From a virus: a DNA stretch of 44,294 nucleotides. Within the stretch, counting starts at the first letter, position 1. Every line of letters starts with the position of its first letter. Below, in pieces: positions 22,958 through 31,943 of the stretch. Under the pieces are notes generated by a model. It saw nothing but the letters and a program-made list of their open reading frames with translations, searched no databases and was not told the origin of the DNA. The position numbers and the translations under genes are program-made. The DNA lies in the IMG/VR virus record IMGVR_UViG_3300043419_003048, positions 1 to 44,294 of that record; one strand, written 5' to 3'.

Positions 22958-24907
22958 ATGCATGGCACGATCGAACTGCCGGCCCTGCGCCGCGCAGCCG
23001 ACCTGTTGCCGGCCACGATCGATGAGCAGGACCGCTCCATCGAAGTGGTCTGGTCGACGGGCGCAAGGGTCCGAAGGCAGCCGTTGTTCGGCGAGCCTTT
23101 CGACGAAGAGCTCAGTATGGATCCTGGCAGCGTGCGGCTCGACCGACTGAACGCCGGCGGCCCGCTGCTTAAGGTCCACGATACCCGAACGCTTGATGCG
23201 GTCATCGGGTCGGTCGTGCCCGGCTCCGCCCGGATCGATCAGGGGCGCGGCGTCGCGCGCGTGCGCTTCAGCGAGCGCGAAGATGTCAGCGCCATCTGGG
23301 CCGACGTCCAAGCGGGCCATCTGCGTGCCGTGTCCATTGGCTACCAGGTCCACCGCTTCGAGGTCAGTCGACCCGCCAATGCGCCCGAAGTCTGGCGCGC
23401 GGTTGATTGGACCCCATTCGAGATTTCCGCGGTCCCGGTCGGGGCCGATCCGGCGGCCGGCTTCCGTTCGGTTGACCCGCTGAGCCCTTGCGTCGTGGAC
23501 CGGGACGACGCCTCCACCAAAGAGAGGATTTCCATGGACGAGACCAGTGTGACCACGACGGCGGCGCAGTCGGCGCCCGAACCCGTCACCCGTGCAGCCG
23601 AGGCCGCGCCCGATACCAAAGCCATCATTGCGCAGGCGCAGAGCGCCGAACGGGAAAGGGTCGGGACGATCTATGATCTTGCCGGTCGCCTGGGCTTGGA
23701 GCGCAGCATGGCCGAGGACCTTGTCACCCGGGGTGTCGCTATCGACGAGGCGCGGCGCATCATCCTCGACAAGGTCGCGGACGCGGCTGAACAGTCGCGG
23801 ACCTTCCCGCATGTTTCCGTACCCCTTGGCGGACGCGATGAGCGCCTGACGCGCCGCGAGGCCGTTGCCAATGCGCTCCTGCATCGCTACAGCCCGACGC
23901 TGTTCGCACTCAGCGATCCGGCACGCGAGTATCGCGGGATGACACTCCTGGAGCTGTCGCGGGAGTTTCTCGCTTCCTCTGGTGTCAATGTGCGGGGTAT
24001 GTCGCGGGACGAGATCGCGACCCGCGCTCTGCACTCGACCTCGGACTTTCCCGAAGTGTTGTCAGCGGTCACCAACAAGACACTGCGCCAGGCTTACGAC
24101 GTATATCCGCGCACTTTCACGCCATTCTGTCGCCAGGTTCTGGCAACCGACTTCAAGGCGATGCATCGTGTGCAGATCGGTGAGGCGCCGCAGCTGCTCA
24201 AGGTCAGCGAAGGCGGCGAGTTCAAGCGCGGCACCATCGCTGAATCGAAGGAAAGCTATCGCATCGAGACCTATGGTCGGGTGGTTGCGATTACGCGCCA
24301 GGTCCTGATCAATGACGACCTCGACGCCTTCACGCGCATTCCGGCGATGTACGGCACGGCAATCGCCACGCTTGAGAGCGACGTGGTCTGGGGCATCATC
24401 ACCGCCAACGCCGCGATGGCCGATGGCGTGACCTTGTTCCATGCGACCCACAAGAATCTGGCCGGTACAGGGGCAGCGCTCAGCGTTGCGGCGATCGGCG
24501 AAGGTCGCGCCTCGATGGCCAAGCAGACGGGGCTCGACAAGAAAACGGTGCTCAATATCCGGCCGAGCTATCTCATCGTGCCGGCGGCTCTCGAACTTGC
24601 GGCTGAGCAGCTCGTCGCTCAGAACCTTCTGCCGGCGAAGACGCTCGACGTCGTTCCCCAGTCGATCCGCACGATCACGCCAATCTCCGAGCCGCGTCTC
24701 GACGCGGTCAGTGCGGGAGCATGGTATCTCGCAGCCAATCCCGCGCAGATCGACACGATCGAATACGCCTATCTCGAAGGCCAGCAAGGCGCTTACATCG
24801 AGACGAGGAACGGCTTTGACGTCGATGGCGTGGAGATCAAGTGCCGCCTCGATTTCGGCGCCAAGGCAATCGACTGGCGCGGTCTCTACAAGAACAACGG
24901 CGCCTGA
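22958..24907 (+). CDS. Prohead protease fused to major capsid protein
   Basis: 649 residues. Residues 1 to about 180 form a prohead protease with the catalytic His74 (LKVHDT) and Ser126 (AVSIGYQV) expected of the HK97-type U35 family. A 40-residue Ala/Thr/Glu linker with an internal Met (MDETSV, about 193) leads to a capsid part (about 215-649) resembling Mu gpT-type shell proteins (HSTSDFPEVL, DVYPRTFTPFCRQV, YGRVVAITRQVLINDDL). Fusions of this kind are known in alphaproteobacterial phages. Cleavage would release the shell protein. Strongly supported as a single uninterrupted frame. Confidence 0.92.
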   Translation: MHGTIELPALRRAADLLPATIDEQDRSIEVVWSTGARVRRQPLFGEPFDEELSMDPGSVRLDRLNAGGPLLKVHDTRTLDAVIGSVVPGSARIDQGRGVARVRFSEREDVSAIWADVQAGHLRAVSIGYQVHRFEVSRPANAPEVWRAVDWTPFEISAVPVGADPAAGFRSVDPLSPCVVDRDDASTKERISMDETSVTTTAAQSAPEPVTRAAEAAPDTKAIIAQAQSAERERVGTIYDLAGRLGLERSMAEDLVTRGVAIDEARRIILDKVADAAEQSRTFPHVSVPLGGRDERLTRREAVANALLHRYSPTLFALSDPAREYRGMTLLELSREFLASSGVNVRGMSRDEIATRALHSTSDFPEVLSAVTNKTLRQAYDVYPRTFTPFCRQVLATDFKAMHRVQIGEAPQLLKVSEGGEFKRGTIAESKESYRIETYGRVVAITRQVLINDDLDAFTRIPAMYGTAIATLESDVVWGIITANAAMADGVTLFHATHKNLAGTGAALSVAAIGEGRASMAKQTGLDKKTVLNIRPSYLIVPAALELAAEQLVAQNLLPAKTLDVVPQSIRTITPISEPRLDAVSAGAWYLAANPAQIDTIEYAYLEGQQGAYIETRNGFDVDGVEIKCRLDFGAKAIDWRGLYKNNGA

Positions 24908-24938
24908 CGCCTATCCCCATCAACATCCGAACGAGAAC

Positions 24939-24998
24939 GGGCGGCCCCTGCGGCGGCAGCCGCAAATCTCTACGACCGCCCGCCCTTCGTCTTTTGGA
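24939..24998 (+). terminator. Nested hairpin with T-rich tail between capsid and decoration genes
   Basis: GGGCGG (24939-24944) pairs with CCGCCC (24976-24981), enclosing GCGGC/GCCGC (24950-24954, 24959-24963). The tail (TTCGTCTTTT) is T rich. It may be a partial terminator that tunes expression after the abundant capsid protein, or an mRNA-end stabiliser. The next gene's ribosome site GGAGAGGAG follows at once. Confidence 0.4.
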
Positions 24999-25010
24999 GA
25001 GGAGTTTTCC

Positions 25011-25346
25011 ATGAAGAACTATGTGCAGCCCGGCAAGACGATCACACTTGCGGCGCCCTATGCCGTCTCTGCAGGAGATGGTCTGCTGGTCGGCGCCATC
25101 TTTGGCGTGGCGACGGCAAGTGCCGCTATCGGCGAAGCGGTCGAAGCCGCGCTGGTTGGTGTCTTCGACCTCAAGAAGGCCGCATCCCAGGCATGGGCCG
25201 TCGGCGACAAAGTCTACTGGGACAACACGGCGAAGGAGACCACCAAAACAGCGACCAGCAATACGCTGATCGGTGTGGCGGTCGAGGCCGTCAGCAATGG
25301 CGCCAGCGACACCGTCGGCCGCCTGCGGCTGAACGGCAGCTACTGA
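25011..25346 (+). CDS. Capsid decoration protein (DUF2190-like)
   Basis: 111 residues from ATG 25011, after a strong GGAGAGGAG. It is a small beta protein (TITLAAPYAVSAGDGLLVGAIFGVATASAA; VGVFDLKKAASQAWAVGDKVYWDNT; LIGVAVEAV ... VGRLRLNGSY) of the DUF2190 group, found just after the capsid gene. These trimers cap the shell surface and stabilise it, like lambda gpD. Family and position agree. Confidence 0.85.
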   Translation: MKNYVQPGKTITLAAPYAVSAGDGLLVGAIFGVATASAAIGEAVEAALVGVFDLKKAASQAWAVGDKVYWDNTAKETTKTATSNTLIGVAVEAVSNGASDTVGRLRLNGSY

Positions 25347-25368
25347 GTAAGCGCGACCGCGATTGATC

Positions 25369-25671
25369 ATGGCGCCCCCAGAAGAAAGCGATCCACCCGA
25401 TTTGCACTGGACCATCGACCGTCGCATTCCGCTTGCGCTCATCACCACGCTACTCGTGCAGTTCGGCGGGTTCGTCTGGTGGTTCTCGTCGGTCGAATCC
25501 CGCCTGACGGTGAAAGAGCAGCGGCTGGCGCGCGTCGAGCAGCGTCTCGATGAGGACCAGCGGGCGATCTCAGCGATCGTGGAGCGACTGGCGCGCATTG
25601 AAGAACGTGCAAACGCGCAACTCGAGCTGCTCAGGCGGATCGATGGGCGTCTGCAGGAGCGTCGGCAATGA
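25369..25671 (+). CDS. Small phage protein with one membrane segment and a coiled coil
   Basis: 100 residues from ATG 25369 (a TTG two codons upstream is also open). It has a hydrophobic segment (IPLALITTLLVQFGGFVWWF, about 20-40) followed by a long heptad-rich coiled coil (VKEQRLARVEQRLDEDQRAI ... LARIEERANAQLELLRRI). It lies between the decoration and connector genes. This layout is seen in alphaproteobacterial siphoviruses; the role is unknown. It could be a membrane-anchored assembly or spanin-like protein, but no lipobox or lysis partner is adjacent. Confidence 0.7.
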   Translation: MAPPEESDPPDLHWTIDRRIPLALITTLLVQFGGFVWWFSSVESRLTVKEQRLARVEQRLDEDQRAISAIVERLARIEERANAQLELLRRIDGRLQERRQ

Positions 25672-25982
25672 CGGCTTTCGACACCGCACTCGGGAGCCTC
25701 TTTGCTGACGACAACCTTGCCCAGTCCGGGATCTGGCGTAGTGGGGGTCAGATAGCGGGACATCCTGTGCGGATCCAGCGCGTGCAACCGCAACCGGTGT
25801 TCGAGATCAGCGGCGCCAAGCTTGTCCAGGACGCTACACTCTTCGACATCCGCGCTGAAGAAGCTTCAGAGATTGCCGAGGGCGACACGCTCGAAGTGTC
25901 GGGCGTCATCTATCGCGTGCAAGCGCCGCCGGTATCCACGATGGATGGCCGCATCCTGCGGCTTGATGTGGTCGTGCTATGA
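25668..25982 (+). CDS. Head-tail connector protein (gpFII-like)
   Basis: 104 residues, overlapping both neighbours by four bases. A compact beta protein (AGHPVRIQRVQPQPVFEISG, LFDIRAEEASEIAEGDTLEVSGVIYRVQAPP, RILRLDVVVL) that fits the small head-tail joining proteins found after the decoration gene in lambda-like phages. I infer the connector role from fold pattern and position. Confidence 0.7.
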   Translation: MTAFDTALGSLFADDNLAQSGIWRSGGQIAGHPVRIQRVQPQPVFEISGAKLVQDATLFDIRAEEASEIAEGDTLEVSGVIYRVQAPPVSTMDGRILRLDVVVL

Positions 25983-26680
25983 GGCTTGACCTCCAGATCG
26001 AGGGGGATCTGAACAAGATCCTTGGCGATGAAGCTCGTGTCGCGGAGGCGGCTGTCACGGCGGCCGTCCGAAAGGCGGGCGAGAGTTTAAAGAGCGAGTT
26101 GCGCGCGCAGGTCGCGGGCGCAGGCCTTGGACGACGCCTCGCAAACGCCTTGCGCTGCAATGTCTATCCCGAACGTGGTGAGAGCCTCAGCGCGGCAGCG
26201 TGGGTCTTTGCCCGCCCCGGTAAGGGCGGGCGCGGTGGCGCGGCCGATATCATCGCAGCCTTCGAGGAAGGCACGCTGATCCGGCGTAGCGGCGGACGTT
26301 ATCTCGCCATCCCGACCGAAAACGTGCCAATGAAGGGTGGCGGGCGCCGGATGACGCCGAACGACATGCAGAGTGGGACGAAGTTCGGCGGTTTTGGTCG
26401 CGATCTCGAAGTCGTCCCGACCAACCGCCCCGGCGTGCTGTTGCTTGTGCTGCCAGTCGTTCGTGCCATGAACGGCCGAACGCTGCGGCCGGCAACCGGT
26501 CGCCGCATCAAGGCAGGCCGCAACGTCGAGTGGGTTCCGATGTTCATCCTGGTGCGCCAGGTTCAGATGCCACGCTTGCTGGATTGGCGTGGACCAGCGG
26601 AAAGCTGGGTGAACCGGCTGCCGGATCAGGTCGTGCGGGAGTGGGAGGCGCGTGATCGCGCGAGCCGAGATGCCCAGTAA
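25979..26680 (+). CDS. DUF6441 family protein, probable tail completion
   Basis: 233 residues. The N-terminal helix (AAVTAAVRKAGESLKSELRAQVAGAGLGRRLANALR) and the core (AAAWVFARPGKGGRGGAADIIAAFEEGTLIR, YLAIPTENVP, GVLLLVLPVVRAM) match DUF6441, a group similar to lambda gpZ/HK97 gp10-type tail-end proteins. It would help join the tail tube to the head. The assignment is good to family, moderate to role. Confidence 0.78.
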   Translation: MRLDLQIEGDLNKILGDEARVAEAAVTAAVRKAGESLKSELRAQVAGAGLGRRLANALRCNVYPERGESLSAAAWVFARPGKGGRGGAADIIAAFEEGTLIRRSGGRYLAIPTENVPMKGGGRRMTPNDMQSGTKFGGFGRDLEVVPTNRPGVLLLVLPVVRAMNGRTLRPATGRRIKAGRNVEWVPMFILVRQVQMPRLLDWRGPAESWVNRLPDQVVREWEARDRASRDAQ

Positions 26681-27092
26681 ACGCGAACTCGTGCTCCAGG
26701 CCCTTCATGCCCGATTGACTGCTGTTCCTCTCGCCAAGGTTGAACGGAACCGTCTGCGACCGGAGAGGATCCCGCCAGAGGGGCTGATCATTCTGCGCGA
26801 CGGCGAGATCGGCGAGCCTGAGGTTCTGCTATCGCCGCTTAGCTACATCTGGACCCATGCGGTGCGCCTTGAGGTGTTCTCGGCATCCGGGGATCCCGAC
26901 GCGCATCTCGACACGTTGCTCACGTCCATCGCCACCGTCCTCGGCGTTGATCCCGCCTTGGGCGGAGAAATCGATCAGATGGAGTTTGGTGCGCCGGACT
27001 TTGACGGCGCCGCGCCGGAAGGCGGGCCCGACGTCAAGGCTGCTATCGTTCCCATCCGCCTCGTCTACGAGACGAGCAATCCGCTGACCTGA
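26670..27092 (+). CDS. Minor tail protein (gpU-like tail terminator)
   Basis: 140 residues from ATG 26670, which overlaps the previous gene by 11 bases; a GTG at 26652 is also open. The fold pattern is helix, beta strands and helices (KRELVLQALHARLTAV, PEGLIILRDGEIGEPEV, LSYIWTHAVRLEVFSASG, LDTLLTSIATVLG), as in tail terminators. Its place between the DUF6441 gene and the tail tube gene supports a terminator that stops tube growth. Not proven. Confidence 0.65.
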   Translation: MPSKRELVLQALHARLTAVPLAKVERNRLRPERIPPEGLIILRDGEIGEPEVLLSPLSYIWTHAVRLEVFSASGDPDAHLDTLLTSIATVLGVDPALGGEIDQMEFGAPDFDGAAPEGGPDVKAAIVPIRLVYETSNPLT

Positions 27093-27150
27093 CGCGTCTG
27101 CCTCCCAGACGCAGTTCCCAAAACTTTGAACCAGAAAGAGGAGACCCGGC

Positions 27151-28101
27151 ATGGCGCTTGGTTTCGGTGCAAATGCGCGCCTGATGGCAGCCTATGAGAC
27201 GACCTACGGAACACCACCGTCCGATGGCTATCACCGGCTTGGCTTTTCGCGATACGGGCTATCCGCCCGCCAGCCCCTGCTCGAAAATGATCTGCTTGGT
27301 GAGGGACGCGATCCCGCGCCCGCGGTGCTTGGCGCTCTTACCTGCGACGGAGAAGTCGCAGTGCCCTGCGATGCGCGGCAGATCGGCTTCTGGCTGAAGG
27401 CGCTGCTGGGGGAGCCGACCACGACGGGCACGACAAATTTCACGCATAGCTTCCAGTCCGGCGGCGCTACCATCCCAAGCCTGTCGCTTCAGGCGATCAA
27501 CCCGGATGTCCCGCTGCGGCGCACGCATTTTGGCGCCCGCGTTGATAGCTTCACGCTGCCGCTCCGCCGCGACGGCCTAACCAGCGCCACCCTATCCCTC
27601 ATCGCGCAGGGAGAGAGCACGGACAATGTCGATCGCGACCTGACGCCGGTGAGTTACAACGCACTGCGCTTCGGCTCCTTCCAGGGAACGATCCGGCGCA
27701 ATGGCACAGCCATGGGGCGCGTTGTCTCAGCAGAGATCGTCTATCGCAATGGTCTCGACCGTATCGAGACGATCCGTTCTGACGGGCTGATCGACAGCGC
27801 TGAGCCGACGGTCGCCGCCTGCACAGGTAATATCGTGGTCCGCGTGGACGGGACGACGCTGATCGATGCTGCGACGGCAGGAACGCCAATGGAGCTCGAT
27901 TTCGGTTATGTGCGCGACGCCAATACGAGCCTGATTTTCACCGTTCATGAGGCGGTGCTGTCGCGCCCCTCAGTGCCGATCGAAGGCCCGTCCGGCATCC
28001 AAGTCACCTTCGAGTTTCGCGGCGCCAAGGATCCAACGCTCGGACGCATGCTAACTGCCATCCTCAAGAATGATGTCGCCGCCTATGGAGCCACGCCATG
28101 A
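27151..28101 (+). CDS. Major tail tube protein
   Basis: 316 residues, strong GAGGAGA ribosome site. It is beta rich and fits phage tail tube proteins: ARLMAAYETTYGTPP at the start, GEVAVPCDARQIGFWLKALLGEP, VDSFTLPLRRDGLTSATLSLIAQG, then a C-terminal second beta repeat with VTFEFRG. It would stack as rings along the tape measure. Location directly before the chaperone pair and tape measure is diagnostic. Confidence 0.88.
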   Translation: MALGFGANARLMAAYETTYGTPPSDGYHRLGFSRYGLSARQPLLENDLLGEGRDPAPAVLGALTCDGEVAVPCDARQIGFWLKALLGEPTTTGTTNFTHSFQSGGATIPSLSLQAINPDVPLRRTHFGARVDSFTLPLRRDGLTSATLSLIAQGESTDNVDRDLTPVSYNALRFGSFQGTIRRNGTAMGRVVSAEIVYRNGLDRIETIRSDGLIDSAEPTVAACTGNIVVRVDGTTLIDAATAGTPMELDFGYVRDANTSLIFTVHEAVLSRPSVPIEGPSGIQVTFEFRGAKDPTLGRMLTAILKNDVAAYGATP

Positions 28102-28460
28102 TCCGCCTTGGTCTCAAAGCCGAGCCCTATTGGCTCGATCTGCTGCCTGGTGTGCGGCTCAAGGTCCGTCCATTCGGGACGGCGCTCTTCTTTGCCGCCC
28201 AATCCGCCATGGTGCGGGTCGATACCGAGGGCGAGACGGCCAGCGAAGTCATCGACGCTCTGCGCGGCGTCGCCTTCATCAAAGCGCTCGCCCGGCTCTC
28301 AATCATCGATTGGGAGGGGATCGCCGACGATAAGGGCGCCCCGGCGCCGGTCACCCCTGACGCCGTCGAAGCTTTGATGGAGATCTGGCAAGCGGCCGCC
28401 GCTTTCGAGCGGATCTATGCACGCCCGATTGCGGAGATTGAAGCCGAAAAAAACGCCTGA
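28098..28460 (+). CDS. Tail assembly chaperone, short form (lambda gpG analogue)
   Basis: 120 residues. A small alpha-helical protein with a beta start (IRLGLKAEPYWLDLLPGVRLKVRPFGTALFFAAQ), typical of phage tail chaperones of this location. It shares ATGA with the tail tube stop. The last codons carry the slippery heptamer, so this is the 0-frame product of a frameshift pair. Confidence 0.8.
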   Translation: MIRLGLKAEPYWLDLLPGVRLKVRPFGTALFFAAQSAMVRVDTEGETASEVIDALRGVAFIKALARLSIIDWEGIADDKGAPAPVTPDAVEALMEIWQAAAAFERIYARPIAEIEAEKNA

Positions 28461-28783
28461 GCGCCCGCGCCGAATGGCATTTCGGCGGCGGGCCCACCTA
28501 TTGCTCAGCTTGCCCCGGGCGCTGCCCCGAATGTCCCTATGAACGCGATCAACCAGCCACCGCTGAGGGCTGGGAAGTCTGGGACCTTCTGGAACGTTGC
28601 ACAGGGCAACTTCGTATGGGGCCTGCGGGCCCTGTTGGGCTCGATTTCGGGGCCGTATTTCTCATGGGTGATGCGCTCGGCGTAAGCCGACCAGCGCTCG
28701 CCGAACTCCTGCCCGCAGCCGAAGCCGGCCTTATGCGTGGCCTCACAAAGCGAAGCGACAAGAGCGAGGATGGCGAACCGTAA
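28098..28783 (+). CDS. Tail assembly chaperone, long frameshift product (lambda gpGT analogue)
   Basis: A -1 shift at 28448-28454 joins the first 119 residues to a 109-residue extension read from 28454 to a TAA at 28781-28783, giving about 228 residues. The extension has no usable start codon of its own near its beginning. It reads as a real protein: a cysteine cluster (CSACPGRCPEC) then GWEVWDLLERCTGQL and ALAELLPAAEAGLM, the pattern of T-type extensions in alphaproteobacterial phages. The short and long forms coat the tape measure in a fixed ratio until tube assembly. It overlaps the tape-measure start by 14 bases. Confidence 0.85.
28448..28493 (+). promoter_or_regulatory. Programmed -1 ribosomal frameshift site
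   Basis: The heptamer A AAA AAC (28448-28454) sits in the frame needed for a -1 slip. After an 8-base spacer, GCCCGCGCCGA (28463-28473) pairs with TCGGC-G-GCGGGC (28482-28493), an 11-bp stem with one bulged G and an 8-base loop. The 0-frame stop is the TGA at 28458-28460. Slippery site, spacer and stem all match the classical signal of tail chaperone genes. Confidence 0.88.
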
Positions 28784-31700
28784 CATCTCGGTCCGACTGC
28801 AGGTCGATGGCGGGCGCTTTAAGGCCGAATTGGTCGAAGCGGGTCGTACCGGCCAGCAGGCGCTCAAGACCATCGAGACGGCGGCGCGCGATGCTGGCAA
28901 TGCTCTCGAGCGGACCGGCGCCTCCGCGCAAAAGGCGGACCGGGAACAGGAGAAGCTCGCCCGTTCCGCCGAGCGCCTAAAGCGTCAATACGCCGAGGGC
29001 TATCAGGCAGCCCAGGAACAGGGCCGCGCAAGCGCCCTGCTCGGCAAAGGGCTGCTGACGCAGGGCGAGTATGCCAGCGTCGTTGAGGGCATCGGGCGCA
29101 AATTCACCGCTGCCGGCACGCAGGCGCGCAGCTTTGGCCAGGCTGTCGAGACACAGGGCCAGCAGGCCCGCATCACAGCACGGCAGTTGGCTCAGCTGCA
29201 GCCGCAGCTGAACGATATCTTCACGACGCTGACGACGGGCATGAGCCCGTTGACCGTGGCCCTACAACAGGGTCCGCAGATCACCCAGATCTTTGGTGGG
29301 ATCGGGGCGACGTTCCGGGCAATCCCGCCGGTGGCGCTTGGCGCGGCGGCTGCCTTGGCTGCGGTCGGCATTCCGCTCGCGATCATTCTCTCTCGCGCGA
29401 CCGATCTTGCGGCCGAAAGCCGGACCTTCAACGTCGCGCTTGCCGCCATGGGGCGCCAGGGCCAGACGACTGCCGGGCAGCTCAACGAACTCGTCGAGAA
29501 GCTGCGCGATGTCGGCGTCGCGCGTGATGAAGCACGCTCGGCAGTCTCGACCCTCGTTCGCACGCCGAACCTTCCGGGCGCGGAGATCCCGCGTCTGGCG
29601 AGCATGGCGCCGGATCTGGCGGCAGCGATGGGGACCGGCGCCAGTGACGCGGCTCGCCAACTCGGCGAACTAGCCACGGGCGGCTATGACGCAATCATCA
29701 AGCTGGATCGGGCGCTGAATGGGTTCCTGAACCCTTCCCAGCGCGAGAATATCCGCCTTCTCGCTGAGCAAGGCGAGAAGTCACGCGCCTATGGCATCGC
29801 GATTGCAGCGCTGCAGGAGCGCATCCGGGGACTGAACGAGCAGTCGCTTTCGCCCACCGAGAAGTCGATCAACGACATCAGCCGTGCCTGGGACCGCCTT
29901 GTCGACAACCTGGCGCGCGGCGCAATCGGCCGGATCACGCTGCAGGTCGTCGAAGGCGCGATCTCCGGCGCAGCCAATCTGCTTGCCCCATCCCAGCCGC
30001 GTGTACGCGATCCCCTCGCTGAAGCTGAGGATGCGCTGCAGATGGCGGTAGAGCGGCTCGACCGCTTCAACCGCGAGACCCGGCTCTACAGAGACCCGAA
30101 TGCAGAAGTGGTCATTCCGGGCTTTGGCTACGGGTCCCCCAATGCCGTAAGGCTTCAAGTCCAGGAGCAGGTCGAGGCCGCACGTGCGGAGTATGAGCGG
30201 CTTCGGCAAGCTGCTGAACAGGCGCAGGCCCGCGCTCAAGCGCAAGCCCAGTCGCCCGTGGTTGCAGGTTCTGCCGCTAATGCGCCACAGCCCCTGGCGA
30301 TCGGCGAAGAGACCGCACGCCAGATCGCCGATCTCGAACGACGCCAACGGATCTACAACGCAGCGCCCGCCCGCCGCCCTCTTGTGGAGGCGGAGATCCA
30401 GGCGGAGATCACGGCGCGCGAGCGGAATCTCAATGCGCTGGAGGCGGAAGCGCTCAAGCGCCGCATGGTTGCTGACGCGGCGGCCCAGCAGCGCCAACAA
30501 TACCAGGACCAGACACGCGAACTGGAGATCCAGAGCCGCTCTACGCTCGCCGTGGCGGATGCCTATGGGCAAGGCCAATCGGCAGTCATCCGTGCCGAGG
30601 CGGCCCGGCAGGCGGCAGTCGAGGGCTATCGCAACGGGATCAATGAGACGGCGAGAACGGAGGAAATCCTCCGGACCCGCGTCCTCGAAACTGTCGAAGC
30701 GCAGGCGCGTGCGGCCTTCCAGGCGGAACTGTCCGCCCAAAGCGCACGCAGGCTCGCGGAAGCCGAGGCACAGGGTACTGCAGCCGTCCAGCGCGCAGAG
30801 GTGGCCGAGCGCTCCTTGGCGGCAACGCGTGACGCGCGCGCGGCCCTGTCTCTTGCCACGGGCGCCGCCGAAGAACGCCTGCGCGCATCGATTGAAGCAA
30901 CGACCCGTGCAATCGAAGCGCAGGCCGCAGCTGAACGCGCACGCGCGTTGGCCCGCGAGCGACGCACATCGACCAATGACCGGGACATCGCGGAACGGGA
31001 GGCGCAAGCCGCCCGCCTCAGCGATCCTGCCGAGCGACGCGCTGCGGAACTCGCCATCGAACGTGAGCGTCGCATGCAGAACATGCGTGAGCGTCTTGGT
31101 GGCGTCGACGAACAGGTGCTCCAAGCGCAGGACGCTGCTGCTGCGTTTCGCGAGCAGGCGCGCTACTTCAACGATATCCGCGATCAGGCAAAGAGCCTGT
31201 CGAGCGATATATCGAACTTCCTGGTCGACGGCTTCGCCAATGCAGGTAAAGCCGGAAAGAGCGTCTTTGCCAACCTTGCCGAAGGGGCGGTCGGCTTGTT
31301 CCGACGCATGGCTGCACGCATTGCTGCGACGCTGATCGAGCAAAAATTCATCTTGCCGATCACCACGCAAATCGTGGGCGCATTTCCGAGCCTATTCGGA
31401 GTGGTGGCGCCGCAAGCCGCTGCGCAGGCAGGTGCAGGCGCTGCTGCTGCAAGTACTGGCGGTGGGTTCTTTGATGGGATCTTCAATTGGATCTCCGGCC
31501 TCTTCGGCGCTGCGCATGCCGGTGGCCTGGTCGGTATAGCGCCATCCCATACCCGGTTGGTGGCGCTCGGCGCCTTTGCGGGAGCCGAGCGCTTCCACGC
31601 AGGCGGCATGTTGGGTTTACGGCCAGATGAGGTGCCCTTCGTAGGTCTGCGCGGCGAGGAGGTTTTGACGCGTAGCGACCCGCGTCACCGCTGGAACGCT

Positions 31701-31940
31701 GATCGTCTCGATCGAATGCGGATGCCGACGCCAGCGAATGATGTGCAGGTCAATGTCTACGACATGCGCATCGGTCGCGATCAGCCGCCTGCGCGCACAG
31801 AGCAGCGTCGCGGGGCCGACGGTAAAAGGGAAATCGCGGTCTTCATCGAAGACAAGATCGATGAAGCAATCCGAAGCGGTCGCCTCGATCGGGCGCAAGG
31901 CGAGACCTACGGCTCGCGGCGCATGACCAAGCGGGTGTGA
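28770..31940 (+). CDS. Tail tape measure protein
   Basis: 1056 residues from ATG 28770 (a GTG at 28737 is also open). It starts with the usual small beta motif (NRNISVRLQVDGGRFKAELVEAG), then long helical repeats rich in Gln, Ala, Arg and Glu, hydrophobic segments (about 185-210), a central coiled coil (about 480-790) and a C-terminal region with SLSSDISNFLVDGFANAGKAGKSVFANLAEGAVGLFRR, the lambda tape-measure C-terminal mark. It sets tail length and probably enters the host envelope during DNA ejection. At about 0.15 nm per residue a tail near 160 nm is expected. Confidence 0.92.
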   Translation: MANRNISVRLQVDGGRFKAELVEAGRTGQQALKTIETAARDAGNALERTGASAQKADREQEKLARSAERLKRQYAEGYQAAQEQGRASALLGKGLLTQGEYASVVEGIGRKFTAAGTQARSFGQAVETQGQQARITARQLAQLQPQLNDIFTTLTTGMSPLTVALQQGPQITQIFGGIGATFRAIPPVALGAAAALAAVGIPLAIILSRATDLAAESRTFNVALAAMGRQGQTTAGQLNELVEKLRDVGVARDEARSAVSTLVRTPNLPGAEIPRLASMAPDLAAAMGTGASDAARQLGELATGGYDAIIKLDRALNGFLNPSQRENIRLLAEQGEKSRAYGIAIAALQERIRGLNEQSLSPTEKSINDISRAWDRLVDNLARGAIGRITLQVVEGAISGAANLLAPSQPRVRDPLAEAEDALQMAVERLDRFNRETRLYRDPNAEVVIPGFGYGSPNAVRLQVQEQVEAARAEYERLRQAAEQAQARAQAQAQSPVVAGSAANAPQPLAIGEETARQIADLERRQRIYNAAPARRPLVEAEIQAEITARERNLNALEAEALKRRMVADAAAQQRQQYQDQTRELEIQSRSTLAVADAYGQGQSAVIRAEAARQAAVEGYRNGINETARTEEILRTRVLETVEAQARAAFQAELSAQSARRLAEAEAQGTAAVQRAEVAERSLAATRDARAALSLATGAAEERLRASIEATTRAIEAQAAAERARALARERRTSTNDRDIAEREAQAARLSDPAERRAAELAIERERRMQNMRERLGGVDEQVLQAQDAAAAFREQARYFNDIRDQAKSLSSDISNFLVDGFANAGKAGKSVFANLAEGAVGLFRRMAARIAATLIEQKFILPITTQIVGAFPSLFGVVAPQAAAQAGAGAAAASTGGGFFDGIFNWISGLFGAAHAGGLVGIAPSHTRLVALGAFAGAERFHAGGMLGLRPDEVPFVGLRGEEVLTRSDPRHRWNADRLDRMRMPTPANDVQVNVYDMRIGRDQPPARTEQRRGADGKREIAVFIEDKIDEAIRSGRLDRAQGETYGSRRMTKRV

Positions 31941-31943
31941 AGG

